From Polynucleobacter sp. SHI8 (GTDB taxonomy: Bacteria; Pseudomonadota; Gammaproteobacteria; Burkholderiales; Burkholderiaceae): 64,000 nucleotides of DNA. Under the pieces are notes generated by a model that was not told where the DNA came from, searched no databases, and was given only the letters and a program-made list of their open reading frames with translations. The position numbers were made by a program, and so were the translations under genes. This document shows, piece by piece, positions 1 through 11,310 of this stretch (the first letter of the stretch is position 1; every line of letters starts with the position of its first letter). Location of the stretch: NCBI RefSeq assembly GCF_027944005.1, contig NZ_AP027204.1, positions 2,232,001 to 2,296,000 of the forward strand, written 5' to 3'.

Positions 1-513
1 AAATCCAGATGTTGGATTAGGTGTTGTTGGGACAAATACATGGATATGGGGGGTACCTAATTTTTCAGCAACTTCTTGCATTGGCGATCCTGTTTGAAAA
101 GCAATGGTCCATGAATTTTGATGAGGGTATCTAATTAAAACAGCCTTTTTAAAAGCATCTCCACTACTAGATAACAAGGTATCTGAAACTTGTTTAACGC
201 TTGAGTAAATTGATCTGACAATCGGTATACGGTGTAAGATCTTTTCCCATATGCGGAAAAGCCATCGACCTGCAATAGTAATTGCAAACATTCCCGTCAA
301 AGTGATTGCAGCAATCACAATTAAAACACCAATAAAGGGTGTTTCTCTAAAGTGAATCAGGCTTTGCGTTAGATTCGATGGTAGAACGGTGATTAATACA
401 TGCATCACAGAACCAAACACACCATCCAAAATACCCATAGCCCAAGTAATTACCCAAATGGTAATTGCCAAAGGTGCCCAAACTAAAATGCCCGCTAAAA
501 AGTACTTTTTCAT
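1..513 (-). CDS. DUF502 family membrane protein (3' end outside window)
   Basis: This reading frame starts at the ATG at 513 and stays open for 171 codons to the window edge, so its C-terminus is missing. The N-terminus begins MKKYFLAGILVWAPLAITIW and forms one hydrophobic segment. A second hydrophobic segment lies around residues 65-85, and the conserved-looking PTTPNPTSGF stretch closes the visible part. This pattern is typical of DUF502 proteins, small two-helix inner-membrane proteins of unknown function. The gene follows the symporter gene by 54 bases on the same strand, so it may be the distal part of the ubi-symporter transcript. No biochemical role can be assigned. Confidence 0.8.
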   Translation of the reverse strand, partial: MKKYFLAGILVWAPLAITIWVITWAMGILDGVFGSVMHVLITVLPSNLTQSLIHFRETPFIGVLIVIAAITLTGMFAITIAGRWLFRIWEKILHRIPIVRSIYSSVKQVSDTLLSSSGDAFKKAVLIRYPHQNSWTIAFQTGSPMQEVAEKLGTPHIHVFVPTTPNPTSGF

Positions 514-567
514 ATTCCCTTACGCCTATAAAGGAACATTATCCATCTTTTTTATGTAAAAGCATTT

Positions 568-2007
568 CTAGAACATAGTTTCTGATATCTGACTACGCTC
601 TTTAACGAGTTCAGAGGGAATCAGTACAGAACCTACAAACATTCCCAAAGAGCTGAATGCCAATCCAACCATTTGCGGTGGAATTACCTCATGAGGCATG
701 ATTGCCTCCATCATAATCCAAGAGACTAGGCCGAGGGCAACAGCTAATAGGCCGCCCAATGGCGTTGCTTTGGACCAATAGACGCCACATAAAAGGGGCA
801 CAAAAGCTGATACCAACGTAACTTTATAAGCACTCTCTACCATTTTAAAAATGGATAACTCTGAATTCATGGCAATGATAGTCACTAGTACACTGAACAC
901 TAAAGTAGTTACTCGCATAATCAAAAGATATTGCTCTGCAGTCAATTCTTTAAAAAATCCCTTAACGATGTTTTCAGAAAATGATACGGAAGGAGCCAAA
1001 AGGGTCGCACTAGCACAACTTTTAATGGCTGATAGTAAAGCTCCAAAGAAAATCACCTGAGCAAACATAGGTGTCTGACTCAAAATCAATTGCGGCAAAA
1101 TTAATTGTGAATCATTTTTTAAGCCTTCTTTGACCATTTCTGGGTCAAGCATATTCGCCGAATAAGCTAAGATCATTGGAATAAAAGCAAAACAGAAATA
1201 CAGTACACCGCCCAAAATCGCCGCACGTTGGGCAATTTGTACCGTTTTTGATGAAGTAACTCGCTGAAAAACGTCTTGTTGCGGAATCGATCCAAGCATC
1301 ATCGTACATAAGGCGGCTATAAAACCCATAATTTCCGCAAAATTAGCTTTTGGGAAAAAGTTAAATAAGCCAGCGTTATTGGCGTGCTCTACGACGTTTA
1401 CCACCCCACCAGCCATACCAGTTACTTCATGACCAATAAATAATAGGCCAAGAACAATAATAATCATCTGCAAAAAATCAGTTACAGCAACTGCCCACAT
1501 ACCACCGAAAAGGGTATAAATTAACACGCTACCTGATCCAATTAACATGCCAACATCGCGAGAAATTTCTCCGCCAGATACCACATTAAAGACTAAGCCA
1601 AGAGCCATGATTTGCGCTGACACCCATCCTAAGTAGGACGCGGCAATACATAATGTAATCAAGACCTCAACGGTACGACCATATCGATCCCGATAAAAAT
1701 CACCAATTGTGAGGTATTTAGCTTGATACAGTGGCTTCGCAAAAAATAAACCAACTAAAACTAGACACATGGAAGAACCAAAGGGGTCAGCAACTACACC
1801 GGCTAAACCCTCCTGCAAGAAAGTTGCTGGTGCGCCCAATACAGCCTCTGCTCCAAACCAAGTTGCAAATACTGTCGCAGTGACTACGTACATGGGCAAT
1901 GCATGACCCGCAGCAGCAAAGTCAGTAGCGTTTTTTACTTTTAAGGAGGCTAATAAACCAATTGCTACTGAAATGACCCAGTAGAGAAGAACGAACCAAA
2001 GTAACAT
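568..2007 (-). CDS. Sodium:solute symporter family (SSF) transporter
   Basis: The 479-residue product is hydrophobic throughout and fits the 12-14 helix SSF fold. The N-terminus has a helix followed by the family-like 'FAAAGHALP' turn and the 'TWFGAEAVLGAP' segment, which corresponds to the first unwound helix of SSF proteins. 'YTLFGGMWAVAVTDFLQ' is a typical SSF motif. SSF proteins use the sodium gradient to import solutes such as proline, pantothenate or short-chain acids; the substrate here cannot be read from sequence. The ATG lies only 4 bases after the ubiB stop, so it is probably cotranscribed with the ubiquinone genes. Confidence 0.85.
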   Translation of the reverse strand: MLLWFVLLYWVISVAIGLLASLKVKNATDFAAAGHALPMYVVTATVFATWFGAEAVLGAPATFLQEGLAGVVADPFGSSMCLVLVGLFFAKPLYQAKYLTIGDFYRDRYGRTVEVLITLCIAASYLGWVSAQIMALGLVFNVVSGGEISRDVGMLIGSGSVLIYTLFGGMWAVAVTDFLQMIIIVLGLLFIGHEVTGMAGGVVNVVEHANNAGLFNFFPKANFAEIMGFIAALCTMMLGSIPQQDVFQRVTSSKTVQIAQRAAILGGVLYFCFAFIPMILAYSANMLDPEMVKEGLKNDSQLILPQLILSQTPMFAQVIFFGALLSAIKSCASATLLAPSVSFSENIVKGFFKELTAEQYLLIMRVTTLVFSVLVTIIAMNSELSIFKMVESAYKVTLVSAFVPLLCGVYWSKATPLGGLLAVALGLVSWIMMEAIMPHEVIPPQMVGLAFSSLGMFVGSVLIPSELVKERSQISETMF

Positions 2008-2011
2008 GAGA

Positions 2012-3601
2012 TTACCTAGACAGTGTTAGTAAAAGATATGTAAACGCCCCACCTAAAAGGGCGCCAATACCAAAAATGCTAACAATGTTTGTGTGAAAGT
2101 TAAATCTTTTTTGTTTTTCTATTAAATTTATTATTTCTTGTAATTGGTTCTGTTTTTTAGCATGAACCTCTAGTTCTAGATAGGTCGAAATAAGTCTTGG
2201 AATAGTCGGTAATTTTTGCGCCCAGTGAGGTGCCTCAGACTTTAATTTTTCCCAAAATCCTTTAAAACCAACTTGTTGATTCATCCAAGTCTGCATAATC
2301 GGTTTTACGGTTTGCCACAAATCTAAATCAGGATCTAATTGACGACCAAGTCCTTCTACATTTAATAAGGTTTTTTGTAATAGGGTTAACTGTGGTTGAA
2401 TTTCAACTTTAAATCTTCTTGACGTCTGAAAGAGTCGCATCAAAACAATCCCTAAAGAGATATCTTTTAAGGGACGATCAAAATAAGGCTCACAAACAGC
2501 TCTTACAGCGCCTTCTAATTCTTCAACCTTGGTTTCAGGGGGAACCCATCCTGACTCAATGTGAAGAGCAGCTACACGATGATAATCACGATTAAAGAAT
2601 GCTAAAAAATTTTGTACTAAATAGTTTTTATCTAATTCAGATAACGTGCCCACAATACCAAAATCTAAAGAAATTAAACGACCAAATGTTTTTGGGTCTA
2701 GACTGACCATGATATTGCCGGGATGCATATCGGCATGAAAAAATCCATGCGCAAATGCCTGCGTAAAAAATACCTCAACACCATCTACCGCCAGCAATTT
2801 TAAATCCACTCCGGCAGCCTTTAAGTCATCCAATCGGGCAATAGATATACCATACATACGCTCCATCACCATGACGTTAATATGGCACAAATCCCAATAC
2901 ACTTCTGGAATCATGATTTTGTTGGAGCCTTCAAAGTTTCTTCTTAATTGGCTACAGTTTGCAGCTTCTCTGAGTAAATCTAATTCATCATGAATGGTTG
3001 TATCAAATCCGGATACAACTTCTTTTGGCTTTAAGCGCTTACCATCATAGGAGAATTTTTCTATCAAACCTGCAAGGCTATGCATCAACGCCAAATCACT
3101 CTCAATCACTCCTAAAATATTAGGGCGCAATACTTTAATGGCCACATGTTTGTCTTCCCACTCGGGATATTTGCTATTACCTTTGAGAACTGCAAAATGC
3201 ACCTGAGCAATCGATGCACTGGCTATCGGCGTAGCATCAAATGATTTAAATACCTCATCAATCGGTAACTGTAGTGCTTTTTCAATAATTTCACGAGATA
3301 ACTCATTCGAAAATGGTGGAACGTCATCTTGGAGTTTGGCTAATTCATCAGCAATATCCTCTGGGAGTAAATCTCTTCTTGTTGAAAGCACTTGACCAAA
3401 TTTGATAAATACTGGCCCTAAAGACTCTAAAGCAAGTCGTATTCTTTGTCCTCGAGCTAAATCTCTTGAAGGTGAAAACAAAGATAAGGGGAGTGTAAGA
3501 ACACTAAAAATTCCCGGCTTTAATACAGTTCTTAAAAGCCCAAAAAGATCATATCGCCAAAGAATATAAAAAATTCGGGAGATACGTTTGACTTTTTGCA
3601 T
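2012..3601 (-). CDS. ubiB: Ubiquinone biosynthesis kinase-like protein UbiB
   Basis: UbiB is an atypical kinase/ATPase of the ADCK/ABC1 family needed for coenzyme Q synthesis at the inner membrane. The family marks are visible: the KxGQ motif as KFGQ at residues 67-70, the alanine-rich nucleotide loop ASASIAQ at 127-133, the catalytic-loop equivalent [11 protein letters not shown] at 289-299, and DFG at 313-315. The last 30 residues form one hydrophobic helix, a membrane anchor as in other UbiB proteins. At 529 residues it has the usual length. Its ATG overlaps the ubiJ stop by one base, indicating translational coupling in a ubiE-ubiJ-ubiB operon. Confidence 0.95.
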   Translation of the reverse strand: MQKVKRISRIFYILWRYDLFGLLRTVLKPGIFSVLTLPLSLFSPSRDLARGQRIRLALESLGPVFIKFGQVLSTRRDLLPEDIADELAKLQDDVPPFSNELSREIIEKALQLPIDEVFKSFDATPIASASIAQVHFAVLKGNSKYPEWEDKHVAIKVLRPNILGVIESDLALMHSLAGLIEKFSYDGKRLKPKEVVSGFDTTIHDELDLLREAANCSQLRRNFEGSNKIMIPEVYWDLCHINVMVMERMYGISIARLDDLKAAGVDLKLLAVDGVEVFFTQAFAHGFFHADMHPGNIMVSLDPKTFGRLISLDFGIVGTLSELDKNYLVQNFLAFFNRDYHRVAALHIESGWVPPETKVEELEGAVRAVCEPYFDRPLKDISLGIVLMRLFQTSRRFKVEIQPQLTLLQKTLLNVEGLGRQLDPDLDLWQTVKPIMQTWMNQQVGFKGFWEKLKSEAPHWAQKLPTIPRLISTYLELEVHAKKQNQLQEIINLIEKQKRFNFHTNIVSIFGIGALLGGAFTYLLLTLSR

Positions 3602-4215
3602 TATGTTGAATGTGTTTGTTTGCTGTTAATGGCTTGCTCAAGTTGATTGACTTTTTTTTCAGCTCGGTCTAACTGATCCCGTAATAGGCGCAATTCGGAT
3701 TTAAAGTCATTCATTTGCTGACTATCAACCAGAATATTTTTTTCATGTACCAAGTAATCTCTGATTCCGCCTTTTAAGTCACTCATTGCAAGTTGGGTTT
3801 GATGAAACATTTTTTGAGATTCTAAAACAATTCTTCTAGCCGGTGCATCACCTAAAAATTGAGATAAGTCCTCTTCAACTTCCCATTTAAGATCTGCTGC
3901 TAAACGATTTAAATCTGCAGCAAAGTCGATATCCCCAGAAATTTTGACAAATTTCATGGCACCAGATTTGCCTTCTTTCAGAAAAGACCATATCGCTTCT
4001 TGTGGAATTGCCAAACTAACGGAGGGAGTCTTGGGCGTGTCAGTTGCATTAACAAACATACCTTCCTGAACTGCTATTTGAAAATCCCCAATTGGTAAAG
4101 TAATCGAGATCGACTGTCCCGTCCTAGGAAGAAGTAAATCATGAGCCCAACGTTCTTGTTCAATCAAATGATTGAGGGCTCTTAATGCGACAGAAGGAAC
4201 TGGCAAATTAGCCAT
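3601..4215 (-). CDS. ubiJ: Ubiquinone biosynthesis accessory factor UbiJ (SCP2 domain)
   Basis: The 204-residue protein has an SCP2-like sterol-carrier fold over about residues 20-125, including '[21 protein letters not shown]', and ends in a coiled coil around residues 165-198. That combination, together with its place between ubiE and ubiB, identifies UbiJ (YigP). UbiJ helps hold the cytosolic Ubi enzyme complex and its lipid intermediates. It begins 2 bases after the ubiE stop, and its own stop overlaps the ubiB start by one base. The function is inferred from family and context; sequence conservation in this family is low. Confidence 0.9.
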   Translation of the reverse strand: MANLPVPSVALRALNHLIEQERWAHDLLLPRTGQSISITLPIGDFQIAVQEGMFVNATDTPKTPSVSLAIPQEAIWSFLKEGKSGAMKFVKISGDIDFAADLNRLAADLKWEVEEDLSQFLGDAPARRIVLESQKMFHQTQLAMSDLKGGIRDYLVHEKNILVDSQQMNDFKSELRLLRDQLDRAEKKVNQLEQAINSKQTHST

Positions 4216-4217
4216 GA

Positions 4218-4949
4218 TTAATACTTATAGCCAATATGTAAGGCAACAATGCCACCGGATAGTGGATGAACTTCCACTTGATCAAAACCAGCCTCTAACA
4301 TCATTCCCTTCAAAGTTTCTTGATCAGGGTGCATGCGAATAGACTCTGCTAAATAACGATAACTTTGAGCATCACCTGCTATTTTTTCACCAAGCCAAGG
4401 TAATACCTTGAAGGAATATAAATCATAGATGGGTTTGATCAGATCAATTGGCTGAGAAAACTCTAACACCATAGTTTTGCCACCAGGTTTAGTCACTCGA
4501 CACATTTCTTTCAGAGCAATTTCCTTATGTGTCATGTTGCGTAAGCCAAAGGAAACAGTAACTAAATCAAAATGATTTTTAGAAAATGGTATTTTTTCAG
4601 CGTCCAATTGAACGCACGGAATAATTGCGCCAAGGTCAACCAGTCGATCTCTACCAACTTTTAGCATTGAAGAGTTGATATCACTAAGCCACACCTCTCC
4701 AGTTTTTCCAGCTTTTTTTGAAAAAGCTAAGGCTAAATCTCCAGTACCACCTGCAATATCTAAAACCTTTTGACCAGGTAAAACATTTGCACTAGCTATA
4801 GTAAACATTTTCCAAATCCGATGCAGTCCCATCGACATTAAGTCGTTCATTAAGTCGTAATTACTCGCTACAGAATGAAAGACCCCAGCTACTTTTTCTG
4901 CTTTTTTTGACTCATCAACTTTTTCAAATCCAAAATGGGTCTGTGCCAT
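4218..4949 (-). CDS. ubiE: Demethylmenaquinone/ubiquinone C-methyltransferase UbiE
   Basis: UbiE is the SAM-dependent C-methyltransferase of ubiquinone (and, where present, menaquinone) synthesis. The 243-residue protein has the family N-terminus '[17 protein letters not shown]' (31-47), the SAM-binding motif [11 protein letters not shown] (63-73), the 'VSFGLRNM' segment and the characteristic end '[12 protein letters not shown]'. Length is normal. It is the first gene of the ubiE-ubiJ-ubiB group. The DUF971 gene ends 15 bases upstream, so transcription may begin further upstream. Confidence 0.97.
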   Translation of the reverse strand: MAQTHFGFEKVDESKKAEKVAGVFHSVASNYDLMNDLMSMGLHRIWKMFTIASANVLPGQKVLDIAGGTGDLALAFSKKAGKTGEVWLSDINSSMLKVGRDRLVDLGAIIPCVQLDAEKIPFSKNHFDLVTVSFGLRNMTHKEIALKEMCRVTKPGGKTMVLEFSQPIDLIKPIYDLYSFKVLPWLGEKIAGDAQSYRYLAESIRMHPDQETLKGMMLEAGFDQVEVHPLSGGIVALHIGYKY

Positions 4950-4964
4950 CTATATTCCTAAAAT

Positions 4965-5336
4965 TTATTTTTTCATTGGCGCATCACGGTCTAAGCCAGC
5001 CGCAGCCAACTTATCCAAATGCTCTTGCCAAATTTGATCATGATTCAGACAAAGCTCATGCAAATAATCCCATGAGAATAGTCCTGAGTCATGACCATCG
5101 GTAAAGGTAGGTTTGATAGCGTAATGGCCTACTGGTTCAACGCTTAAAATACTGACATTGCGCTTGCCGGTTTGAAGTGTCTCTTGACCCGGTCCATGAC
5201 CTCTGACTTCTGCTGATGGAGACACAACTCTTAAAAACTCAAATGGCAATCGATAGTTATTACCATCTTCATAACCAAGTTCAAGAACTTTTGACTGTTG
5301 ATGAACAACAATCGACTGTGGGACTAATGGTTTCAT
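4965..5336 (-). CDS. DUF971 (GBBH-like N-terminal domain) protein
   Basis: The 123-residue protein matches the small DUF971 family, which resembles the N-terminal domain of gamma-butyrobetaine hydroxylase. Visible marks are 'LELGYEDGNNYRLPFEFLRV', 'SPSAEVRGHG' and the end region 'DGHDSGLFSWDYLHELC'. The molecular role is not settled; related domains occur in iron-sulfur cluster proteins. I place the start at the ATG at 5336 rather than the TTG one codon upstream. With that start it overlaps the stop of the large oxidoreductase by one base (TGATG), indicating coupled translation. The gene lies directly before ubiE, an arrangement I associate with Burkholderiales. Confidence 0.8.
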   Translation of the reverse strand: MKPLVPQSIVVHQQSKVLELGYEDGNNYRLPFEFLRVVSPSAEVRGHGPGQETLQTGKRNVSILSVEPVGHYAIKPTFTDGHDSGLFSWDYLHELCLNHDQIWQEHLDKLAAAGLDRDAPMKK

Positions 5337-8300
5337 CAAACAAGCACTCTTTCAATACCGCCGGAATTGGCACTATTAACATAATCAGCCATCCAATTTT
5401 CGCCTAACAAATGGCGAGCCATTTCAACCACAATATAGTCAGCAGTCGTTCCTGAATCATCATTAAAACGAGACAGTCCTTGTAAACATGACGGGCAACT
5501 CGTAAGAACTTTCACATTGCCAGTAAAGCCATCATCATGAAGAGCTTCAGCGCCTTTAACCATCTCTTCTTCTTTTCTGAAACGAATTTGCGTAGAAATG
5601 TCTGGTCTAGTTAACGCTAAGGTTCCTGACTCTCCACAACAGCGATCATTTTTTTTAATTAAATTCTGATCTTCCGTTTGAATAATTTGATTAACTGTTT
5701 TTAAAGGATCTTGCAGCTTCATTGGTGAATGACAAGGATCATGATACATATACCTAGTTCCCTGAACACCAGTCAATTTGATGTTTTTCTCAAGCAAAAA
5801 TTCGTGAATATCAATGATTCTGCATCCAGGGAAAATCTTGTCAAACTCATAACCAGCTAATTGATCGTAGCAAGTCCCACATGAAACCACTACGGTTTTA
5901 ATGTCTAAATAATTTAAGGTATTAGCCACACGATGGAATAAAACCCGATTATCGGTGATCATTTTTTCCGCTTTATCAAAATCTCCGGAACCACGTTGAG
6001 GATATCCACAGCATAAATAACCTGGCGGCAAAACTGTTTGTACACCGGCCTCCCAAAGCATCGCTTGGGTAGCTAGGCCCACTTGAGAAAAAAGTCGCTC
6101 AGATCCACACCCCGGGAAATAAAAGACAGCTTCAGAATCCACAGAGGTCGTTTTTGGATTTCGAATAATAGGTACTATTTCAGAATCCTCGATATCCAAG
6201 AGCGCCCGCGCTGTCTTTTTCGGTAAATTACCTGGCATTTTCTTGTTGATGAAGTGAATCACCTGTTCTTGAATCACAGGCTTGCCAAGAGAGAGTGCTG
6301 GGGCACTTGTTTGTTTTTTTGCTAATGATTTAAATAAATCATGACCTATACGCTGGGCTTTGTAGCCCCAATCAATCATCACGGTTCTAGCCAACTTAAT
6401 GGTTTCAGGATTGGAGGCGTTTAAAAAGAACATAGCAGCACTTGAGCCAATATTAAATTTCTTTTTTCCCATTTTGCGCAATAAATTACGCATGTTCATG
6501 GTGACATCACCAAAATCAATTTTGACTGGGCACGGGGTTAAACATTTATGGCAAACCGTACAATGAGCTGCAACATCATCGAACTCATCCCAATGTTTAA
6601 TGGAAATACCTCGACGAGTCTGCTCTTCGTACAAAAATGCTTCTATTAAAAGTGATGTTGCAAGAATCTTATTACGCGGGCTGTAATGTAAGTTGGCGCG
6701 TGGCACATGGGTTGCGCAAACAGGTTTACATTTGCCACAACGTAGGCAGTCTTTAATACTCTCTGAAATCGCCCCAATATCGCTTTGTTGCATAATCAAG
6801 GACTCGTGCCCCATGAGTCCAAAGCTAGGTGTATAAGCTTTATGTAAATCACCACCTGGCATTAACTTACCTTTATTGAATCGTCCTTCAGGGTCAATTT
6901 TTAATTTGTAGGCACGGAATTCTTTTAACTCTTCATCAGTTAAATACTCAAGCTTAGTGATACCAATCCCATGCTCTCCGGAAATGACTCCATCAAGCGA
7001 TCTTGCTAGCACCATAATTCTGCCAACGACTTCATGAGCCTCTTGCATCATTTCATAGTCATCCGAATTCACGGGTAAATTCGTATGAACATTGCCATCA
7101 CCAGCATGCATATGCAGCGCAACAAAGACTCGTTTTCTTAATATTTTTTTATGGATTACAAGACACTCTGCAACTATTGGAGCAAATGCCACTCCCATAA
7201 ATATTTGCTTGAGTTGTTCACGCACCTCTAACTTCCAAGATACGCGAATACTTCGATCTTGTAATTTCTCGAAATAATGATCTAGCTGTTGAGCATATTC
7301 GCCCCATCTAGAGCGTACTTCACACAACATATTTAATGCCTGGGTTACTCGATCTTCCAATATTTCCGCAGAAGGAATCTCCGATGCATCATCCGATTTA
7401 CCCAATACAAGATTGCCTTTGACAAAATAATCCTCGAGAGCGTCTAATAATAAAAGTTTGTTTTTAATAGACAATTCAATATTTATTTTTTCGATGCCAT
7501 CGGTGTATTCCCCCATTCTTGGCAAAGGAATAACTACGTCTTCATTAATCTTGAATGCATTTGTATGGCGTGAGATAGCGGCAGTTCTGGATCGATCGAG
7601 CCAAAACTTCTTTCTAGCTTCAGGGCTTATGGCAATAAATCCCTCACCTACACGATTGTTTGCAATACGAATCACTTCGCTCGCTGCAGTTGCGACTAAA
7701 TCTGCATCATCCCCAACAATGTCGCCAATTAAAACCATTTTAGGTAATACATTGCGCTTTGATTTTGTTGTGTAGTCAACAGCCTTTAGGTATTTTTCAT
7801 CTAAATGTTCAAGACCGGCGAGAACTGCTCCGCCTTTTTTGGTTTGCTCATCAAGGTAATTTTTGACTTCAACAATACTTGGAATTGCATCCCGTGCTTG
7901 GCCAAAAAATTCTAGGCAAACCGTCCGTATTTCTTTGGGCATCCGGTGGAGTACCCATTTAGCACTCGTAATTAAGCCATCACAACCTTCTTTTTGAACA
8001 CCTGGTAAGCCCGATAAAAATTTATCTGTCACGTCTTTACCTAGGCCTACTTTTCTGAAACGCTTACCTTCAATGGCTAAGATTTCTGTTTTCAGAATGC
8101 TCTTACCTGGGGCCTGTCTGCCATCAGACCAAGTTAATTCAAAAGTAGCGACAGGTGCATCATGAATTTTGCTCAAATTATGATCGAGACGCAGAATTTC
8201 TAACCAATTACCCTCGGTGTCAACCATTCTCCACCAAAGCAAATTATCGAGTGCGGTACCCCATAAAACTGCTTTTTTTCCACCCGCATTCATGGCAATA

Positions 8301-9175
8301 TTTCCACCTATGCAACTTGCTTCTAATGACGTCGGATCGACAGCAAACACAAGCCCACTTTTATCAGCGGCGTCAGAAACCCTTTTGGTAACGACTCCAG
8401 CCTCGGTAAATATAGTTCCAACACCCCTATCCACTCCAGGAATTTTGCCAAATTCGACAGGCATCATTTTTTCTAATTTCTCAGTATTAATGACAGCTGA
8501 CATGGGTGTTAAAGGAATTGCACCGCCCGTATAGCCAGTTCCACCCCCTCTAGGAATAATCGTTAAACCAAGCTCAATACAAGCTTTTACAATTCCAGGA
8601 ATTTCTAATTCGCTATCTGGGGTGATAACAACAAAGGGGTACTCGACTCGCCAATCTGTAGCGTCAGTAACATGCGATACCCTTACAAAACCATCAAATC
8701 CTATGTTGTCTTGTGCAGTGATTTTCCCTAACACTTTGCGCGCTTGGATTCTTAAAAGCTTTGCTTTTTCAAAGTCACTTGCAAAATTTTTAACTGCTTG
8801 ACGCGCAGAACTTACTAGATAAGAGACCTTTTCCTCTAACTGCTGAGTAATCCGTTTTTCAACTTCACTGAGTCGATGATTCAGGGCATCAATCAAAGAT
8901 TTGAGGCGCTTGGGGTTATCTAAAAGATCATCTTGTAAATAAGGGTTACGGTTGACTACCCAAATATCGCCTAAAACTTCATACAGCATTCTTGCGGAAC
9001 GACCTGTTTTACGCTCACTTCTCAGGCTGTCAAGGGCATCCCATGCCTGCGTACCTAATATACGAATGACAATCTCACGATCAGAAAATGATGTGTAGTT
9101 GTAGGGAATTTCTCGGAGTCTTACGGGCTGACTCTTTAAATTCTGGGGCGGTTCAAAGTAAATGGGAGCGTTCAT
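5336..9175 (-). CDS. Large FAD-linked / [4Fe-4S] oxidoreductase (DUF3683 type)
   Basis: This 1279-residue protein joins three units. An N-terminal segment (about 1-165, DUF3683-like) precedes a glycolate oxidase/D-lactate dehydrogenase-type FAD module, with the FAD-binding GGGTGYTGG at 210-218, '[14 protein letters not shown]' at 290-303, and the C-terminal oxidase motifs [11 protein letters not shown] (687-697) and SGEHGIG (732-738). A ferredoxin pair follows (C810, C813, C816, C820; C872, C875, C878, C882). Two cysteine-rich CCG domains complete it (FPGCG 1020-1024 with CCGYP 1055-1059, and CCGESG from 1179). It is therefore a single-chain counterpart of GlcD plus GlcF and probably oxidises a 2-hydroxy acid, passing electrons to the quinone pool. 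The substrate is unknown. Confidence 0.88.
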   Translation of the reverse strand: MNAPIYFEPPQNLKSQPVRLREIPYNYTSFSDREIVIRILGTQAWDALDSLRSERKTGRSARMLYEVLGDIWVVNRNPYLQDDLLDNPKRLKSLIDALNHRLSEVEKRITQQLEEKVSYLVSSARQAVKNFASDFEKAKLLRIQARKVLGKITAQDNIGFDGFVRVSHVTDATDWRVEYPFVVITPDSELEIPGIVKACIELGLTIIPRGGGTGYTGGAIPLTPMSAVINTEKLEKMMPVEFGKIPGVDRGVGTIFTEAGVVTKRVSDAADKSGLVFAVDPTSLEASCIGGNIAMNAGGKKAVLWGTALDNLLWWRMVDTEGNWLEILRLDHNLSKIHDAPVATFELTWSDGRQAPGKSILKTEILAIEGKRFRKVGLGKDVTDKFLSGLPGVQKEGCDGLITSAKWVLHRMPKEIRTVCLEFFGQARDAIPSIVEVKNYLDEQTKKGGAVLAGLEHLDEKYLKAVDYTTKSKRNVLPKMVLIGDIVGDDADLVATAASEVIRIANNRVGEGFIAISPEARKKFWLDRSRTAAISRHTNAFKINEDVVIPLPRMGEYTDGIEKINIELSIKNKLLLLDALEDYFVKGNLVLGKSDDASEIPSAEILEDRVTQALNMLCEVRSRWGEYAQQLDHYFEKLQDRSIRVSWKLEVREQLKQIFMGVAFAPIVAECLVIHKKILRKRVFVALHMHAGDGNVHTNLPVNSDDYEMMQEAHEVVGRIMVLARSLDGVISGEHGIGITKLEYLTDEELKEFRAYKLKIDPEGRFNKGKLMPGGDLHKAYTPSFGLMGHESLIMQQSDIGAISESIKDCLRCGKCKPVCATHVPRANLHYSPRNKILATSLLIEAFLYEEQTRRGISIKHWDEFDDVAAHCTVCHKCLTPCPVKIDFGDVTMNMRNLLRKMGKKKFNIGSSAAMFFLNASNPETIKLARTVMIDWGYKAQRIGHDLFKSLAKKQTSAPALSLGKPVIQEQVIHFINKKMPGNLPKKTARALLDIEDSEIVPIIRNPKTTSVDSEAVFYFPGCGSERLFSQVGLATQAMLWEAGVQTVLPPGYLCCGYPQRGSGDFDKAEKMITDNRVLFHRVANTLNYLDIKTVVVSCGTCYDQLAGYEFDKIFPGCRIIDIHEFLLEKNIKLTGVQGTRYMYHDPCHSPMKLQDPLKTVNQIIQTEDQNLIKKNDRCCGESGTLALTRPDISTQIRFRKEEEMVKGAEALHDDGFTGNVKVLTSCPSCLQGLSRFNDDSGTTADYIVVEMARHLLGENWMADYVNSANSGGIERVLV

Positions 9176-9255
9176 AGTGTTTTGACCTAAAAGACTATTC
9201 TAATTGAGGGTGAAATTCTTTGCTAATTTTTCTCAATACAGCATTTTTGTCTTTT

Positions 9256-9750
9256 TTAAGCAAATAAAGTCCCTAGAGAGTTATTGCTCCATAAATAGAT
9301 ACAGGCAATAACTAAATATCTCAGGGTTTTACCAATCAACATGTAAATACAACATGGCCAAAAGGGTAATTTTGACCATCCTGCGAAAATGGTTAAAGGG
9401 TCTCCAATGATTGGTAACCATGAAAAAAGTAAGCTTTTAGAGCCTAATTGACGTAAATATGCACTCAATTTGCTAGTTGGTATATTTTTTGAGTGGAGAA
9501 TGGAATCTTTAGCATTTTTGGCAAAATAACCAATATGCCAATTAACTACTCCTCCAAGGATATTCCCTAAGCTAGCGACTGCGATCAAAGACCATACATT
9601 TTCAGGAAACTGAATTAAATAAGCAAAAAATACAGCCTCAGAACTAAAAGGTAGCAGAGTAGCCGCTAAAAATGACATTACTCCAACGGATGTTAAACCC
9701 ACCCAAGGGACTGAAACTGCCTGTAAAAGGGCTTGAATTGAGGATTCCAT
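9256..9750 (-). CDS. YqaA/DedA-like small membrane protein
   Basis: The 164-residue protein has four to five hydrophobic segments and the sequence 'FLAATLLPFSSEAVFFAYL' followed by 'GNILGGVVNWHIGYF', typical of YqaA, a short branch of the SNARE-associated (DedA) superfamily. 'FSWLPIIGDPLTIFAGWSKLPFW' matches the conserved proline/glycine region of this family. DedA-related proteins are linked to membrane homeostasis and lipid flipping, but YqaA itself is uncharacterised. It is divergent from ilvA with only 36 bases between the start codons. Confidence 0.85.
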   Translation of the reverse strand: MESSIQALLQAVSVPWVGLTSVGVMSFLAATLLPFSSEAVFFAYLIQFPENVWSLIAVASLGNILGGVVNWHIGYFAKNAKDSILHSKNIPTSKLSAYLRQLGSKSLLFSWLPIIGDPLTIFAGWSKLPFWPCCIYMLIGKTLRYLVIACIYLWSNNSLGTLFA

Positions 9751-9786
9751 ACGTTATTCTAGTTGCTCTATGATAATCTTCTGTCT

Positions 9787-11307
9787 ATGCAAAACGACTA
9801 TTTACGAAAAATTTTAAATGCCAAGGTCTATGATGTAGCTCGAGAAACTGAACTTGAGCATGCTCAACACTTGTCTACACGCCTGAATAACAATATTCTT
9901 TTAAAGAGAGAAGATAATCAGCCCGTCTTTTCATTTAAATTGCGAGGGGCCTATAACAAAATGGCTCATCTAAGCAAGGATCAACTTGCAAAAGGTGTGA
10001 TTGCCGCATCGGCAGGTAATCACGCTCAAGGTGTCGCAATGGGAGCCGCTAAACTTGAGTGTCTTGCTACGATTGTGATGCCTATTACCACTCCGCAGGT
10101 CAAAATTGATGCGGTAAAAGATCGTGGTGGAAAATGGGTAAAGGTCGTTCTCTTTGGTGAATCCTATAATGATGCATATGATCATGCCCTGCAATTAGAA
10201 GAAAAAAATAACCTAACGTTTGTTCACCCCTTTGATGATCCAGATGTTATTGCAGGCCAAGGCACTATCGCCATGGAGATTCTGCGTCAATATCAAGGCC
10301 CCATTGAAGCCATTTTTGTAGCGATCGGTGGTGGAGGTCTCATTGCAGGTATTGGTTCGTACATCAAAGCGATTCGTCCTGAAATAAAAATTATCGGTGT
10401 TCAAACAGTCGATTCCGATGCCATGAAACGCTCCATTGAAGCGGGTAAACGTATTACCCTGAAAGATGTAGGGCTCTTTTCCGACGGCACTGCAGTGAAA
10501 TTAGTTGGTAAAGAAACTTTTAAAATTTGCCAAGAAGTAGTAGATGAAATTATCACCGTCGATACAGATGCCATCTGTGCAGCAATTAATGATGTATTTA
10601 CAGACACACGAAGTATCTTAGAGCCAGCTGGAGCATTATCCATTGCAGGTTTAAAAGCTTATGTGGCAAAAAACAAATGCACGGGTAAAACATTTATTAG
10701 CATCGCCTGTGGTGCTAATATGAATTTTAGTCGTCTACGATTCGTGGCCGAAAGGGCTGACGTTGGCGAATCTAAGGAGGCCGTATTTGCAATCACTATC
10801 CCAGAAGAACGGGGCTCTTTTAAACGTTTTTGTTCCTTGATTGGAACTAGAAATGTCACCGAATTTAACTACCGAATTTCTGATGCAAAACATGCCTATA
10901 TTTTTATTGGGATCTCTACTCAAAAACAAGGTGATAGTGCCCATATTGCAAAAGAATTTATCAAATCAGGTTTTGACACGATTGACCTAACAACGGATGA
11001 ATTAGCCAAGTCTCATCTCAGACATATGGTTGGCGGGAGATCTACACTAGCAGATGATGAATTACTCTACCGCTTTGAATTTCCAGAACGACCTGGTGCA
11101 CTGATGAATTTTTTAAATGCAATGTCCCCTCACTGGAACATCAGCCTGTTTCATTACCGTAACCATGGGGCCGATTATGGGAAAATTTTGGTAGGGCTTC
11201 AAGTTCCGAAAAAAAATAATAAAGAGTTTAAGGATTTTCTTAAGGGGACTGGTTATCGCTATTGGGATGAAAGTGAGCACCCTGCCTATCAACTCTTTTT
11301 AAAATAA
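9787..11307 (+). CDS. ilvA: Threonine ammonia-lyase, biosynthetic (IlvA)
   Basis: IlvA deaminates threonine to 2-oxobutanoate, the first committed step of isoleucine synthesis, using PLP. I start it at the ATG at 9787 (MQNDYLRKILNAKVYDVA), which aligns with the usual start of the family, rather than at the TTG at 9763. That gives 506 residues. The PLP lysine is K51 in FKLRGAY. 'SAGNHAQGVA' and the glycine loop GGGGL (181-185) bind substrate and cofactor phosphate. Two ACT-like regulatory domains follow (from 'AVFAITIPEERGSF' and 'LLYRFEFPERPGAL'), so feedback control by isoleucine is expected. Confidence 0.96.
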   Translation: MQNDYLRKILNAKVYDVARETELEHAQHLSTRLNNNILLKREDNQPVFSFKLRGAYNKMAHLSKDQLAKGVIAASAGNHAQGVAMGAAKLECLATIVMPITTPQVKIDAVKDRGGKWVKVVLFGESYNDAYDHALQLEEKNNLTFVHPFDDPDVIAGQGTIAMEILRQYQGPIEAIFVAIGGGGLIAGIGSYIKAIRPEIKIIGVQTVDSDAMKRSIEAGKRITLKDVGLFSDGTAVKLVGKETFKICQEVVDEIITVDTDAICAAINDVFTDTRSILEPAGALSIAGLKAYVAKNKCTGKTFISIACGANMNFSRLRFVAERADVGESKEAVFAITIPEERGSFKRFCSLIGTRNVTEFNYRISDAKHAYIFIGISTQKQGDSAHIAKEFIKSGFDTIDLTTDELAKSHLRHMVGGRSTLADDELLYRFEFPERPGALMNFLNAMSPHWNISLFHYRNHGADYGKILVGLQVPKKNNKEFKDFLKGTGYRYWDESEHPAYQLFLK

Positions 11308-11310
11308 TTT

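Noticed and set aside
7458..8534. Plus-strand open frames inside the large oxidoreductase gene
   Set aside because: They are antisense to a well-supported 1279-residue gene, have no family motifs and no ribosome sites.
9763..9786. TTG at 9763 as the ilvA start
   Set aside because: The ATG at 9787 matches the family N-terminus, and the TTG would leave only 12 bases to the divergent gene's start codon.
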